From Dethiosulfovibrio peptidovorans DSM 11002 (GTDB taxonomy: Bacteria; Synergistota; Synergistia; Synergistales; Dethiosulfovibrionaceae), in assembly GCF_000172975.1 (NCBI RefSeq), contig NZ_ABTR02000001.1, positions 1,960,501 to 2,024,500 of the forward strand: DNA of 64,000 bases, read 5' to 3'. A program made the position numbers and the translations under genes. How positions within the stretch are numbered: position 1 is the stretch's first letter; each line of letters begins with the position of its first letter. Below are positions 14,869-24,328 of this stretch, in pieces. Under the pieces are notes generated by a model, which ran no database searches, was not told the DNA's origin, and saw only the letters and a list, made by a program, of their open reading frames with translations.

Positions 14869-16212
14869 ATGGATCTCGAATGGGAGGATCTCACGGAGGA
14901 AGAGGTCTTAGAGGTTCCGCCTAGACGTTATCGTGTTATCTTGAGGAGTGATAGTGTTATGGTATCTAACGAGAGTTCTTTTCTCGACAGACGTCCTCTA
15001 AACGTCAGAGCTAGATGGGGTTCCGAGGACGTGGCATTGGTCAGCGGACGGGATGTTTTCGGAGCTATGAAATACAAAGGAGCAATTGCCTTGGCTGCGA
15101 ACGCCAGACATCCCCTTACCGTAAAAGGTATTCTGAAAGCGGCAAAAAAACTTGACGCCGCGGTTGTGATAGAGATAGCGAAATCGGAGACCAACTATTG
15201 TGGAAGTAATTTCGATACTCTGCCGGAGGCTGCCGTTCGATATTCGTCCGAAATCGGTCACGGAGCTGTCTTTGCCCTTCACGTGGATCACTACGGTATA
15301 AAGGGTTACGACGACGTGATCAAGGCGGTCTCCGATTTAGGTAGGATAGTCAGAAATGGTTGGACCTCCGTCGCCATAGACGCCTCCCATCTTCCCGATT
15401 GGGAGAACCTTTGTGCTACCAGAGATGTCGCTATGCACGTGCCCCCTTATTTCGGTCTGGAGGTAGAGGTGGGCGAGATAAAAGGAGCCGGGGAACTTTC
15501 AACGGTCGAGGAGGCTCTGTACTTCGTAGGCGGATTGAATTCCTGGAGTATCTTTCCTGATCTTTTGGCCATCTCGAACGGGAGTTTGCACGGTACCTAC
15601 GATGCCTCGAAGGGGCAGGCGGAGGGGATTGATCTCAAGAGGACGAAGGAAATCGCCGAAGCCATTGCTCCCTACGGTGTATCCATAGCTCAACACGGCA
15701 TATCCGGTACCGCCATAGACAAGTGTGCTGAATTCTCAAAATACGGCATAAACAAGGGCAACGTGGCGACCTTATTCCAAAATGTGCTGTTCGGAATCAA
15801 GATGGACCAGGAGACCGGTAATGCCGTAATAGAAGGGGATAGCTACGTAAAAGAGCCGGATCGAGGGATACCGATGGATCTATGGAATGATCTGGTCTCT
15901 TGGTGTGACGATCAGGGCTATAGCCGTAAGGACGGTAACTATAAAAAAGCCAATCTTCCTTTCTGGGAGCGAATAGAGTCTCTTCCTTCGGAGCGTCTCG
16001 ACATGATAGTCGAGGAGACCCAGTGGTGGGCCGAGAGGTTCATAAAGGCCTTCAACGCGGAGGGAACCGCCGAAATAGTCAAGGAAAGGATGTCTTCCAG
16101 GGAAAACTGGAATCCGTTCCCCGACACTAAAGTCCAAGCCTCTCGAGGGGATTTTGGTGCGGACAAAGCTCCCAACGCAGCTAAGAAAGACGGCGAGGAT
16201 TACTCCGACTAG
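14869..16212 (+). CDS. class II (metal-dependent) fructose-bisphosphate aldolase-like protein
   Basis: The 447-residue TIM-barrel protein carries class II aldolase motifs: a metal-binding HVDHYG near 135, the AIDASH segment that carries an Asp near 167, EVEVGEIKGAGE near 205, SNGSLHGTYDASKGQ near 240, and a further His in AQHGISG near 278. These correspond to zinc and phosphate-binding positions in FbaA/GatY-type enzymes, which cleave or form ketose bisphosphates. The protein is longer than the 285-360 residues usual for the family, because of about 100 extra C-terminal residues rich in Trp and charge. The exact sugar substrate is not evident. The frame is open back to 14698, but a -10 box at 14784 and the GTGAGG before 14869 support the later start. 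Confidence 0.8.
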   Translation: MDLEWEDLTEEEVLEVPPRRYRVILRSDSVMVSNESSFLDRRPLNVRARWGSEDVALVSGRDVFGAMKYKGAIALAANARHPLTVKGILKAAKKLDAAVVIEIAKSETNYCGSNFDTLPEAAVRYSSEIGHGAVFALHVDHYGIKGYDDVIKAVSDLGRIVRNGWTSVAIDASHLPDWENLCATRDVAMHVPPYFGLEVEVGEIKGAGELSTVEEALYFVGGLNSWSIFPDLLAISNGSLHGTYDASKGQAEGIDLKRTKEIAEAIAPYGVSIAQHGISGTAIDKCAEFSKYGINKGNVATLFQNVLFGIKMDQETGNAVIEGDSYVKEPDRGIPMDLWNDLVSWCDDQGYSRKDGNYKKANLPFWERIESLPSERLDMIVEETQWWAERFIKAFNAEGTAEIVKERMSSRENWNPFPDTKVQASRGDFGADKAPNAAKKDGEDYSD

Positions 16213-16226
16213 AACATTTTGCCCAG

Positions 16227-16250
16227 AGGCCTCCTATTATGGAGGCCTTT
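16227..16250 (+). terminator. intrinsic terminator
   Basis: Perfect 8-bp stem AGGCCTCC/GGAGGCCT around TATTAT, with a short T tail (TT then A). It follows the aldolase-like gene by 14 bases. Confidence 0.65.
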
Positions 16251-16298
16251 ACTATATAATTTCAAGGCCGATGTTCGATTTTAAAGGGGGCCTGGAAA

Positions 16299-16718
16299 AT
16301 GCAGGATAGATCTATTCGCTTGGAGGATCACTTTCTGGATGTTCTGTCAGTGGAGATAGCCAACTATGAGAGGATAAGCCATCTACTTGACGATATGGAA
16401 GAAGCTCGTCTGGTCATAGATCCTGTCGTGGTGGACATCAGAAAACTGACATCCAGTTATATCAGACGCAATAGGGTGCCTTCTGGAGGGGGAACTCCGT
16501 TCGTAGTCTACTGTAGAATTCGCGGAGGAGGGGCTGCGAAAGAAGCCCTGGTAGAGGATTCCATAAGCAGATGGTACGGAGAGGAGATAATATTACGGGC
16601 GACGAAGAAAATCGTCGACAGGGGTTTTTTCTCTCGTTATCAGGTGGAAGATGCTGTGGGAAGAATCGGCTCCATGGGGTGGGTCCCTGCTGATTCCGAC
16701 GAGGACGGTCGTAGATGA
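16299..16718 (+). CDS. conserved-looking hypothetical protein upstream of lptA
   Basis: The 139-residue soluble protein has no signal peptide or membrane segment. It contains a helical N-terminus (RLEDHFLDVLSVEIANYERI), a Gly-rich GGGTPFVVYCRIRGGGAAKEAL centre and an acidic end. I do not recognise it. It is co-directional with lptA and its stop overlaps the lptA ATG (ATGA), so the two are translationally coupled. A role with envelope assembly is only a guess from position. It starts at ATG after AAGGGGGCC. Confidence 0.7.
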   Translation: MQDRSIRLEDHFLDVLSVEIANYERISHLLDDMEEARLVIDPVVVDIRKLTSSYIRRNRVPSGGGTPFVVYCRIRGGGAAKEALVEDSISRWYGEEIILRATKKIVDRGFFSRYQVEDAVGRIGSMGWVPADSDEDGRR

Positions 16719-17455
16719 GTCTATCCAAAACGGTTCTGGCGGTGCTGTTGCTTTCTTTATTTTCGGTATTTTCGTTTTCCTCCACTGGTCTTGCCAAGGT
16801 GAAGCTTACAGCCGACAACATGACTTTTGACACAGCTACGGGGCTTTTGGTCGGAGTGGGAAATGTCACGTTGATAAGGGAGGAACTCAAGGTTTTCTCC
16901 GACCGTTGCGAGGGCAGCTACAGGGAAAATACCGCCAGGATGTGGCAGAACGTTAGGGCCGAGGGAACCTGGAGTGGCGAGAATCTTTCGTTTCACTGCC
17001 AGGAACTTAGCGCGTCCTTCTCCAAACCGGAGAAAATATCCATGGTTGGCTCCGTCGACGGTCGTTTCGGAAGCCGTTCTTTGAGATGTTACGACGTTGA
17101 GATGATCGGAAATCGTTTTATAGCGACTAAGGTCACTCGTTTTAAGGACGACGACGAAGGCCTTTCCCTGTCCTGCGATAGGGTAAAAGGGGCGATCGGC
17201 GAAGGTATGCTTCTAGAGTTCGAGGCCGAGGGATCCGTTGAGATGGAGATAAAACACGCAAAAGACGGGACTGTGACGAGAATCTCCGGTGGTAAAGCGC
17301 TATACTCCAAGGATAGAGGATCGATCGTTATGAGCGGAGGAGCGGTGGCGGTACAGAGGGGTAGAAAGATAACCGCCAAAAACGTGGTCTTTTATCCGGC
17401 TACAAGCAAGATAGAGGCGAAGGGCAACCCCAAGATAACCTTCGACGTGGAATGA
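16715..17455 (+). CDS. lptA: LptA/OstA-family LPS transport protein
   Basis: The 246-residue protein has an N-terminal signal peptide (VLAVLLLSLFSVFSFSSTGLA). The OstA-like beta-jellyroll strands that follow have the pattern KLTADNMTFDTATGLLVGVGNVTL, repeated as KALYSKDRGSIVMSGGAVAVQRG and KNVVFYPATSKIEAKGNP. LptA bridges the periplasm and carries LPS from the inner-membrane ABC exporter to the outer membrane. The next gene encodes LptB, the matching ATPase, which supports the assignment and implies a diderm envelope. It may also include LptC-like strands, as it is longer than the E. coli protein (185 residues). The start overlaps the preceding stop. Confidence 0.85.
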   Translation: MSLSKTVLAVLLLSLFSVFSFSSTGLAKVKLTADNMTFDTATGLLVGVGNVTLIREELKVFSDRCEGSYRENTARMWQNVRAEGTWSGENLSFHCQELSASFSKPEKISMVGSVDGRFGSRSLRCYDVEMIGNRFIATKVTRFKDDDEGLSLSCDRVKGAIGEGMLLEFEAEGSVEMEIKHAKDGTVTRISGGKALYSKDRGSIVMSGGAVAVQRGRKITAKNVVFYPATSKIEAKGNPKITFDVE

Positions 17456-17468
17456 GGTTGTGTTAACT

Positions 17469-18206
17469 ATGACATCCCGAAATGGAGTTACTCTTTCTGC
17501 AGAGGGGTTGACGAAGAGTTACAGAAAACGGACTGTAGTTTCAGGGGTCGACCTGAAGATTCCTATGGGAAAGATCACCGGACTCTTGGGGCCTAACGGA
17601 GCTGGTAAAACCACCAGTTTTTACATGATAGTAGGGTTGATAAGACCCGACAGAGGTCGCGTCCTACTGGGAGACAGGGAGATAACCGGCCTTCCTGTCT
17701 ATAGGAGAGCCCGTATCGGAATAGGCTATCTGCCTCAGGAGAGCTCGGTATTTCGAAGTCTGACTGTTAGAGAAAATTTAGACCTTGTGTTGGAGGAGAG
17801 ACACGTCGCTAAAGCGGAGAGACGGGAGATCGCAGATCGTCTGATAGAAGATTTGGGGCTTCAGAGACTGGTGGACGTGTCGGGATACGCCTTGAGCGGT
17901 GGAGAGCGACGACGGCTCGAGATAGCTCGCTGCCTGGCTATAATGCCGGATTTTATCTTCTTGGACGAACCCTTCAGCGGGATAGATCCGATAGCGGTCT
18001 ACGATATACAGCAGATAATTCTGGGGCTCAGGGAAAAAGGATACGGAATAATGATAACCGATCATAACGTCAGGGATACCCTGGCCATAACCGATAAGAC
18101 CTATCTAATCCACAGAGGAGAGATAGTCATAGAGGGCAACCCTGATGAGGTAGCCAGGAGCGAGGTGGCCAGGAAGTTCTATCTCGGAGAGAGGTTTACC
18201 TGGTGA
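17469..18206 (+). CDS. lptB: LPS export ABC transporter ATPase LptB
   Basis: The 245-residue ABC ATPase has Walker A GPNGAGKTT near 37, Q-loop LPQESSVF near 85, signature LSGGERRRLEIARCLA near 140 and Walker B FIFLDEPFSGIDP near 160. The switch His is in ITDHNVRDT near 195. The GYLPQESSVFRSLTVRENL stretch and the length are typical of LptB, which drives LPS extraction together with LptFG. ATG 17469 is preferred; the GTG at 17460 touches the GAGG binding site. It converges with the following gene, leaving only 8 bases between stops and no terminator hairpin. Confidence 0.93.
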   Translation: MTSRNGVTLSAEGLTKSYRKRTVVSGVDLKIPMGKITGLLGPNGAGKTTSFYMIVGLIRPDRGRVLLGDREITGLPVYRRARIGIGYLPQESSVFRSLTVRENLDLVLEERHVAKAERREIADRLIEDLGLQRLVDVSGYALSGGERRRLEIARCLAIMPDFIFLDEPFSGIDPIAVYDIQQIILGLREKGYGIMITDHNVRDTLAITDKTYLIHRGEIVIEGNPDEVARSEVARKFYLGERFTW

Positions 18207-18214
18207 TTTTTTAA

Positions 18215-18658
18215 TCAAAGAGGTGCTATTTCGTCGGTCCCTTCTCTTCTAAGGATTCTCTCTACCTTTTCTGCTGCAGAGGCCACCTTGACGCTGAGGG
18301 GAGCTCCTAGAACGACTCTATCTGGCTGTATCCCGATTACGAACGTCTCCAGATCGAACTGGTTCAACATCAGGTTCAGGGGCATATCGTGATTTGTGAA
18401 AGAGACATCCGATATTCGCTCTATCGAAAAACGCCTGAAATCCCCGGGGATGAGCCCCATGTCGGAGGCGTCCACCAGGATCAACTTTTCTGGCCTCTCT
18501 CTCTTTATGGCATATACATAATTTCCGGGTACGGTATAACATGTGTATACCACCGTGTCGGCAGGAGGGGTTCTTTTTAATCTGTCGGATATTATCACCC
18601 CTACCGCGTCATCCCCGTAGAGCTCGTTTCCCAGACCCCATATCATCGTCTTGCTCAT
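18215..18658 (-). CDS. hydrogenase maturation protease-family protein (HycI/HyaD type)
   Basis: The 147-residue protein has the M52 peptidase signature WGLGNELYGDDAVG at the N-terminus, with Glu12. A D in LILVDASDMG and a His in FTNHDMPL follow. These correspond to the three nickel ligands (Glu, Asp, His) of HybD/HycI. Such proteases trim the C-terminus of the [NiFe]-hydrogenase large subunit after nickel insertion. No hydrogenase gene is in the window, so it is an orphan here. Translation from the ATG ending at 18658 has a GAGGTG site; the GTG at 18670 overlaps that site. It is divergent from murJ. Confidence 0.85.
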   Translation of the reverse strand: MSKTMIWGLGNELYGDDAVGVIISDRLKRTPPADTVVYTCYTVPGNYVYAIKRERPEKLILVDASDMGLIPGDFRRFSIERISDVSFTNHDMPLNLMLNQFDLETFVIGIQPDRVVLGAPLSVKVASAAEKVERILRREGTDEIAPL

Positions 18659-18700
18659 CTTATTATGCACCTCGATCTATCTTGAACTGGAGGAAGCTCT

Positions 18701-20287
18701 GTGTCGGTAATTCTCTCTCGTATGGTCAGAAATGCTCTTACAATGATGCTAGGAACCTTCGCTAGCCGCATACTTGGACTGGCTAGAGAGATCATAACCG
18801 CGGCCCTCTTCGGGGCCTCTCGTTCTCTCGACGCTTTCTATATAGCCTATACCCTTGCTAATCTGGCAAGACAGCTTCTGGCGGAAGGGGCACTCTCCGC
18901 AGCTTTCGTGCCGGTTTTCGCTCAGGTCCTCGAGAAGGACGGATGCGAGAGGGCCGAAAACCTGGCTAGGCAGGCTTCATCTGTGTTGCTTTTTTTGTGT
19001 GCCGTGGTAGTCGTCTTGGGTTATCTAATGTCTCCATTATTGGTCTCCTTGATGGCCCCGGGATTTGACGTCGAAAAGACCAACTTGGCTGTGTCTCTGA
19101 CAAGATGGATGTTCCCATATCTGATGATGGTATCTATGGCCGCACTGGCCATGGGAGTTTTAAACAGCATGGGCAGGTTTTTCGTGCCTGCCGTGGCTCC
19201 CGCCATGGCCAACGTAGCATATATTACGATCGTGCTCTTGTTTGCGTCAAGGAGCGGCGTATCCTGTCTGGTCTGGGCGGTCCTTCTAGGAGGGGTATTG
19301 CAGATGGGGATACAGCTTCTGGCGGTCTCCAGAGAAGGCGTCTCCCTCCTCCCGGCGATTCCTAGAAAAGGAGATCCCGAGCTCAGAAGGATGATGTTGC
19401 TCTTCCTTCCCTATGCGGCAGGTCTTTCTCTGAATCAGATAAACCCGATCATCAGCAGAGTATTGGGTTCTTTTCTTCAGGATGGGGCCATATCGGTATT
19501 GAACTATGCTAACAGAGTTATACAGCTTCCTCTCGGGCTCGTCGTGATAGCCATATCTCAAGCGGTGCTTCCCGAGCTCTCTAGGTGCCTGTTGGAGGGG
19601 GACAGGGTTTTCTCTGAGACCGTTCGGGATTCGGTGAGGTTTGCTCTTTTCGCCATACTGCCGATAACGGTGGCAGCCTGCATAGTCTCGGGGCCCGTGA
19701 TACACGTTCTTTTCTATAGAGGGGCTTTCGACGAATGGGCATGGAACGCGACCTCTTTGGCCATGTCTATGTACGCTTTGGGACTTCCGGGAATGGCCTG
19801 TTCTACTGTGATCATGAGAGCGCTCTACGCCAAGGGGCTTCCAAGGGCGGCCGTTGCAGTGACAGTCTCCAGCGTCGTCTCTAACCTGGTAATCAGCGTA
19901 TTGCTCCTGCGCCCTATGGGATTCAGTGGGCTGGCTTTGGCTACCTCGATAGCCTTTACTCTTTCCTCGTTTGTCGGGCTTTATCTTCTCAGTAGGAAGA
20001 CGACACATCGGATAGGTTTGTTCGACGTGTCATGGATCGTTAAAAATCTGGTAGCTCTATCGGCTCTGACCGTGGCACTGTACGGTCTCTCGGTTTGGTA
20101 TCCCTATCCCCAGAACGGTTCGATGGCCTGGAGATCACTGTGGATCCTTTTAGCCGCGATCTTAGGAGGTGCCTTCTACATAGGGGGAGCCGCCGTTATG
20201 GGGTCCGGTGAGCTTCGTTGGATAAAAGAGGCCGTCGTCTCTAAAAAAGGGAAAGGACAGAAAAACCGTGATAAATCGAATGATTAA
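18701..20287 (+). CDS. murJ: lipid II flippase MurJ (MviN family)
   Basis: The 528-residue protein has about 14 membrane segments of the MATE/MVF fold. The N-terminus VRNALTMMLGTFASRILGLAREIITAALFG matches MurJ, and the sequence later shows conserved YANRVIQLPLGLVVIAISQAVLPELS. MurJ moves lipid II across the inner membrane for peptidoglycan synthesis. It starts at GTG 18701 with GGAGG 7 bases upstream. The C-terminus ends in a Lys-rich cytoplasmic tail and overlaps the next gene by 20 bases. Confidence 0.95.
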   Translation: MSVILSRMVRNALTMMLGTFASRILGLAREIITAALFGASRSLDAFYIAYTLANLARQLLAEGALSAAFVPVFAQVLEKDGCERAENLARQASSVLLFLCAVVVVLGYLMSPLLVSLMAPGFDVEKTNLAVSLTRWMFPYLMMVSMAALAMGVLNSMGRFFVPAVAPAMANVAYITIVLLFASRSGVSCLVWAVLLGGVLQMGIQLLAVSREGVSLLPAIPRKGDPELRRMMLLFLPYAAGLSLNQINPIISRVLGSFLQDGAISVLNYANRVIQLPLGLVVIAISQAVLPELSRCLLEGDRVFSETVRDSVRFALFAILPITVAACIVSGPVIHVLFYRGAFDEWAWNATSLAMSMYALGLPGMACSTVIMRALYAKGLPRAAVAVTVSSVVSNLVISVLLLRPMGFSGLALATSIAFTLSSFVGLYLLSRKTTHRIGLFDVSWIVKNLVALSALTVALYGLSVWYPYPQNGSMAWRSLWILLAAILGGAFYIGGAAVMGSGELRWIKEAVVSKKGKGQKNRDKSND

Positions 20288-20813
20288 AATATTTAGCTTC
20301 TCGCTTGTTGTGTCGGTGCTTTTTGTCGTCGGCGCCCCCTGTTGGGGTTTGTCTTTTGATGATTTGGAGGTCGATCGCTCGTCGGTGGTGTGGGTCGAAG
20401 GTCAGGTTATGGGCGATATGGTTTTAGGAGCGAAAGCAAAATTGATCTTCCTGTTTATGGACAGGAGGTTATGTGATGTCGCCAGAGTGGATAGAGGAGA
20501 TTTGCCGGAATGGCTGACATGGAACCTTCAATATGAATCGGCCGCAAGAAGAGGGAAACGGGAGTTCTTCCTGTTGAGATACGAGGCGATAAAAAACTGG
20601 GAATTTGATCCCACCAAGATAAAGGTGGGGGGATATAAATTAAAGATGACTGACGTATTGTCCAGAAAGGACATGGTAAACGTCGGTCCCCTGTCTTCCG
20701 GCACGTTGGCTACGTTGGCATTCTCCGTCCCCAGATCTTTTCTGAAGCCGGGGCATTCTCTGGAGATTGTTTACGGTGACTGGGCGACAGATTGGATTGT
20801 CCCGAGGAGGTGA
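20268..20813 (+). CDS. secreted hypothetical protein
   Basis: The 181-residue protein has a clear signal peptide (KIFSFSLVVSVLFVVGAPCWG) and a mature part with predicted beta strands (SSVVWVEGQVMGDMVLGAKAKLIFLFMDRR; SLEIVYGDWATDWIVPRR). It has no membrane anchor. The family is not recognised. It overlaps the 3' end of murJ, so it is probably translated together with it. The start is the GTG at 20268, with AAAGGA upstream; the ATG at 20280 is an alternative that would still give a signal peptide. Confidence 0.7.
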   Translation: MINRMIKIFSFSLVVSVLFVVGAPCWGLSFDDLEVDRSSVVWVEGQVMGDMVLGAKAKLIFLFMDRRLCDVARVDRGDLPEWLTWNLQYESAARRGKREFFLLRYEAIKNWEFDPTKIKVGGYKLKMTDVLSRKDMVNVGPLSSGTLATLAFSVPRSFLKPGHSLEIVYGDWATDWIVPRR

Positions 20814-20818
20814 GGTTA

Positions 20819-20986
20819 GTGCACGTTTTTAAATGCGCGGCCTGCGAAAAGGAGTTCAAAAGCGAAAAGAGAGAGCTTAAATGTCCTTTCTGCGGCAGCA
20901 AGGTTCTGATTCACGTCAGTGGAGAGAAGTTCAACTCAAAAAGTTGCGGCGGTAACTGCAGTTGTTGCAACGGTTGCGGGAGTTAA
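20819..20986 (+). CDS. small FmdB-like zinc-ribbon protein
   Basis: 55-residue protein starting at GTG 20819 after GGAGGTGAGG. It has two CxxC pairs typical of a zinc ribbon (KCAACEKEF and KCPFCGSKV). A C-terminal Cys-rich tail (SCGGNCSCCNGCGS) could bind another metal. Comparable small proteins are annotated as putative regulatory or metal-binding proteins. It starts 5 bases after the preceding stop and ends 5 bases before the tsaD ATG, so it is part of the murJ-tsaD operon. Confidence 0.75.
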   Translation: MHVFKCAACEKEFKSEKRELKCPFCGSKVLIHVSGEKFNSKSCGGNCSCCNGCGS

Positions 20987-20990
20987 GTTT

Positions 20991-22001
20991 ATGGGGTTCC
21001 TGACATTGGCCATAGAAAGCAGCTGCGACGATACCGCCGTTGCCGTAATCGATGGCCAGAGAAATGTACTGTCCTCTACGATGTCCTCTCAGGTGGAGAG
21101 CCATGCTCCCTTTGGAGGGGTTGTTCCGGAATACGCCTCCAGGATGCACCTGGAGGCGATTCTTCCCTTGGTGGACAGGGCTTTAGCTGAAGCCGATGCA
21201 AAACCGTCGGACTTGGACCTCATCGCCGTGACCGCTGGACCGGGACTGATGGGGTCCTTGCTGGTAGGTGTCATGACGGCCAAGGGATTGGCCCAGGCCT
21301 GGGGAAAACCGATTCTAGGGGTAAACCATCTGGAGGGACACGTGTTCGCCAACGTGGTAAATCATCCCGACCTTGATCCTCCCTTCATAGCGATGATAGT
21401 CTCCGGCGGGCACACTGAAGTTGTCCTCGTAGAAGATCTGGGGTTTTACAGAATACTGGGAGGAACCAAAGACGACGCCGCAGGAGAAGCGTACGACAAG
21501 GTGGCTAAACTTCTAGGCCTCGCGTATCCGGGAGGCCCTATCGTGGACGAATTGGCGAAGGACGGTGATCCCCAGGCATTCGACTTTCCCGTTCCTTTGA
21601 AAAGATCGGATGAGATATCCTTCAGTTTCAGTGGTTTGAAGACAGCCGTACTCTGGCAGGTAGAACGCATAAAGAAAGAAGGAGCATCTCTCCCGGTGGA
21701 GGATATATGTGCTTCCTTTCAGAGAGCTGCCGTAGAGGCCCTGATATGTAAACTGGATCTGGCTGTCCAAAAGACCGGGGTTGAAAAGGTGGTGCTCTCG
21801 GGAGGTGTCGCCGCCAATAGCTGTCTCAGGGATCTGGTCCTCAATCGAGGGGACTGGAAGGGGTATGTTCCAGATATGTTCTATTGTACCGATAACGCCG
21901 TCATGATAGGTGCGGCAGGATACCACGGTTGGATGAGAGGACGTAGAAGCGGTTTGGACTTGGCTCCTTCTCCGTCGTGGAGCATCATGGACGGAGTTTG
22001 A
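20991..22001 (+). CDS. tsaD: tRNA N6-adenosine threonylcarbamoyltransferase TsaD
   Basis: The 336-residue Kae1/TsaD protein has N-terminal LAIESSCDDTAVAV, the metal-binding HxxxH region NHLEGHVFAN and VSGGHTEVVLV, plus the YDKVAKLLGLAYPGGP motif. The downstream SGGVAANSCLRD and DNAVMIGAAGY segments are also present. It transfers the threonylcarbamoyl group to A37 of ANN-decoding tRNAs. TsaC, which makes the threonylcarbamoyl-AMP, is encoded at 61735-62703. ATG 20991 is used; an in-frame start at 20919 would overlap the zinc-ribbon gene. Confidence 0.96.
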   Translation: MGFLTLAIESSCDDTAVAVIDGQRNVLSSTMSSQVESHAPFGGVVPEYASRMHLEAILPLVDRALAEADAKPSDLDLIAVTAGPGLMGSLLVGVMTAKGLAQAWGKPILGVNHLEGHVFANVVNHPDLDPPFIAMIVSGGHTEVVLVEDLGFYRILGGTKDDAAGEAYDKVAKLLGLAYPGGPIVDELAKDGDPQAFDFPVPLKRSDEISFSFSGLKTAVLWQVERIKKEGASLPVEDICASFQRAAVEALICKLDLAVQKTGVEKVVLSGGVAANSCLRDLVLNRGDWKGYVPDMFYCTDNAVMIGAAGYHGWMRGRRSGLDLAPSPSWSIMDGV

Positions 22002-22080
22002 CCAAATGTGATTTTAGAAGAAAAAAGACGATTTTAGCCCATAAAATGGATTATTTGCGTCACAATGCCTCTGATCTCTC

Positions 22081-22109
22081 TTGAGATTTAAAGAGGCTGC
22101 CTGTATTAT
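22081..22109 (+). promoter_or_regulatory. sigma-70 promoter of groES-groEL
   Basis: TTGAGA (22081-22086), 17-base spacer, TATTAT (22104-22109). The CIRCE operator begins 12 bases after the -10 box. Confidence 0.85.
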
Positions 22110-22121
22110 CAACAGCGTCGG

Positions 22122-22148
22122 TTAGCACTCACAAGGTTTGAGTGCTAA
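22122..22148 (+). promoter_or_regulatory. CIRCE operator (HrcA-binding site)
   Basis: Perfect consensus TTAGCACTC-N9-GAGTGCTAA (22122-22130 and 22140-22148). It sits just downstream of the groES promoter, so HrcA binding would repress groESL until heat shock. Confidence 0.97.
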
Positions 22149-22182
22149 TATCACCAAAGAAATTTTGAGGGAGGTATTTAGC

Positions 22183-22473
22183 GTGAATCTCAAACCCCTT
22201 GCGGATCGTATTGTAGTCAAGGTAGTTACCAGTGAAGAAAAGACAAAAGGTGGACTTTTCTTGCCCGACACTGCCAAGGAGAAGCCTCAGGAAGGCGAGG
22301 TAATGGCCGTAGGGTCCGGAAAAGTTCTGGAGAACGGTCAGAAGCTCCCCATTGAGCTTAAGGTCGGCGACAGGATCATCTTCAGTAAGTACGCCGGTAC
22401 GGAGGTAAAGATCGACGGAGACGAATATGTGATCTTCAGCGAGAGAGACGTTCTCGCCGTTATAGAGAAGTAG
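22183..22473 (+). CDS. groES: co-chaperonin GroES
   Basis: The 96-residue GroES ring subunit has [14 protein letters not shown] at the N-terminus, the mobile loop [12 protein letters not shown], and [23 protein letters not shown] at the end. It caps GroEL. The start is GTG 22183 after GGGAGG. The frame is open back to 22138, but that earlier start lies in the CIRCE element. Confidence 0.97.
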   Translation: MNLKPLADRIVVKVVTSEEKTKGGLFLPDTAKEKPQEGEVMAVGSGKVLENGQKLPIELKVGDRIIFSKYAGTEVKIDGDEYVIFSERDVLAVIEK

Positions 22474-22490
22474 ACGTTTAAGAACGTTAG

Positions 22491-24170
<1,680 letters not shown>

Positions 24171-24193
24171 ATTCTGTCCTAGAGGATCTTTCC

Positions 24194-24228
24194 GGAACCC
24201 CCGGTTTTTCACCGGGGGTTCCTTTTTT
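24194..24228 (+). terminator. intrinsic terminator of groESL
   Basis: Perfect 12-bp stem GGAACCCCCGGT/ACCGGGGGTTCC with TTTTC loop and six T residues. Confidence 0.97.
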
Positions 24229-24328
24229 CGATTTTATAGCTTGAAAGATCACCAAGGCCTCCCTTTCTGGTATCATGAATGGAGCGACGGGAAGGTTCGT
24301 ATTTAAACGGGGGAGGAACTTTGAGATC

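Noticed and set aside
18390-18410. Rex operator half-site (TTTGTGAAA)
   Set aside because: Only one half-site is present and it lies inside a coding region.
22002-22080. Direct repeat GATTTTAG upstream of the groES promoter
   Set aside because: Two short AT-rich copies are within chance expectation, and CIRCE already explains the regulation.
24229-24328. Purine riboswitch before guaA
   Set aside because: No conserved aptamer core or helices are visible in the about 100-base gap.
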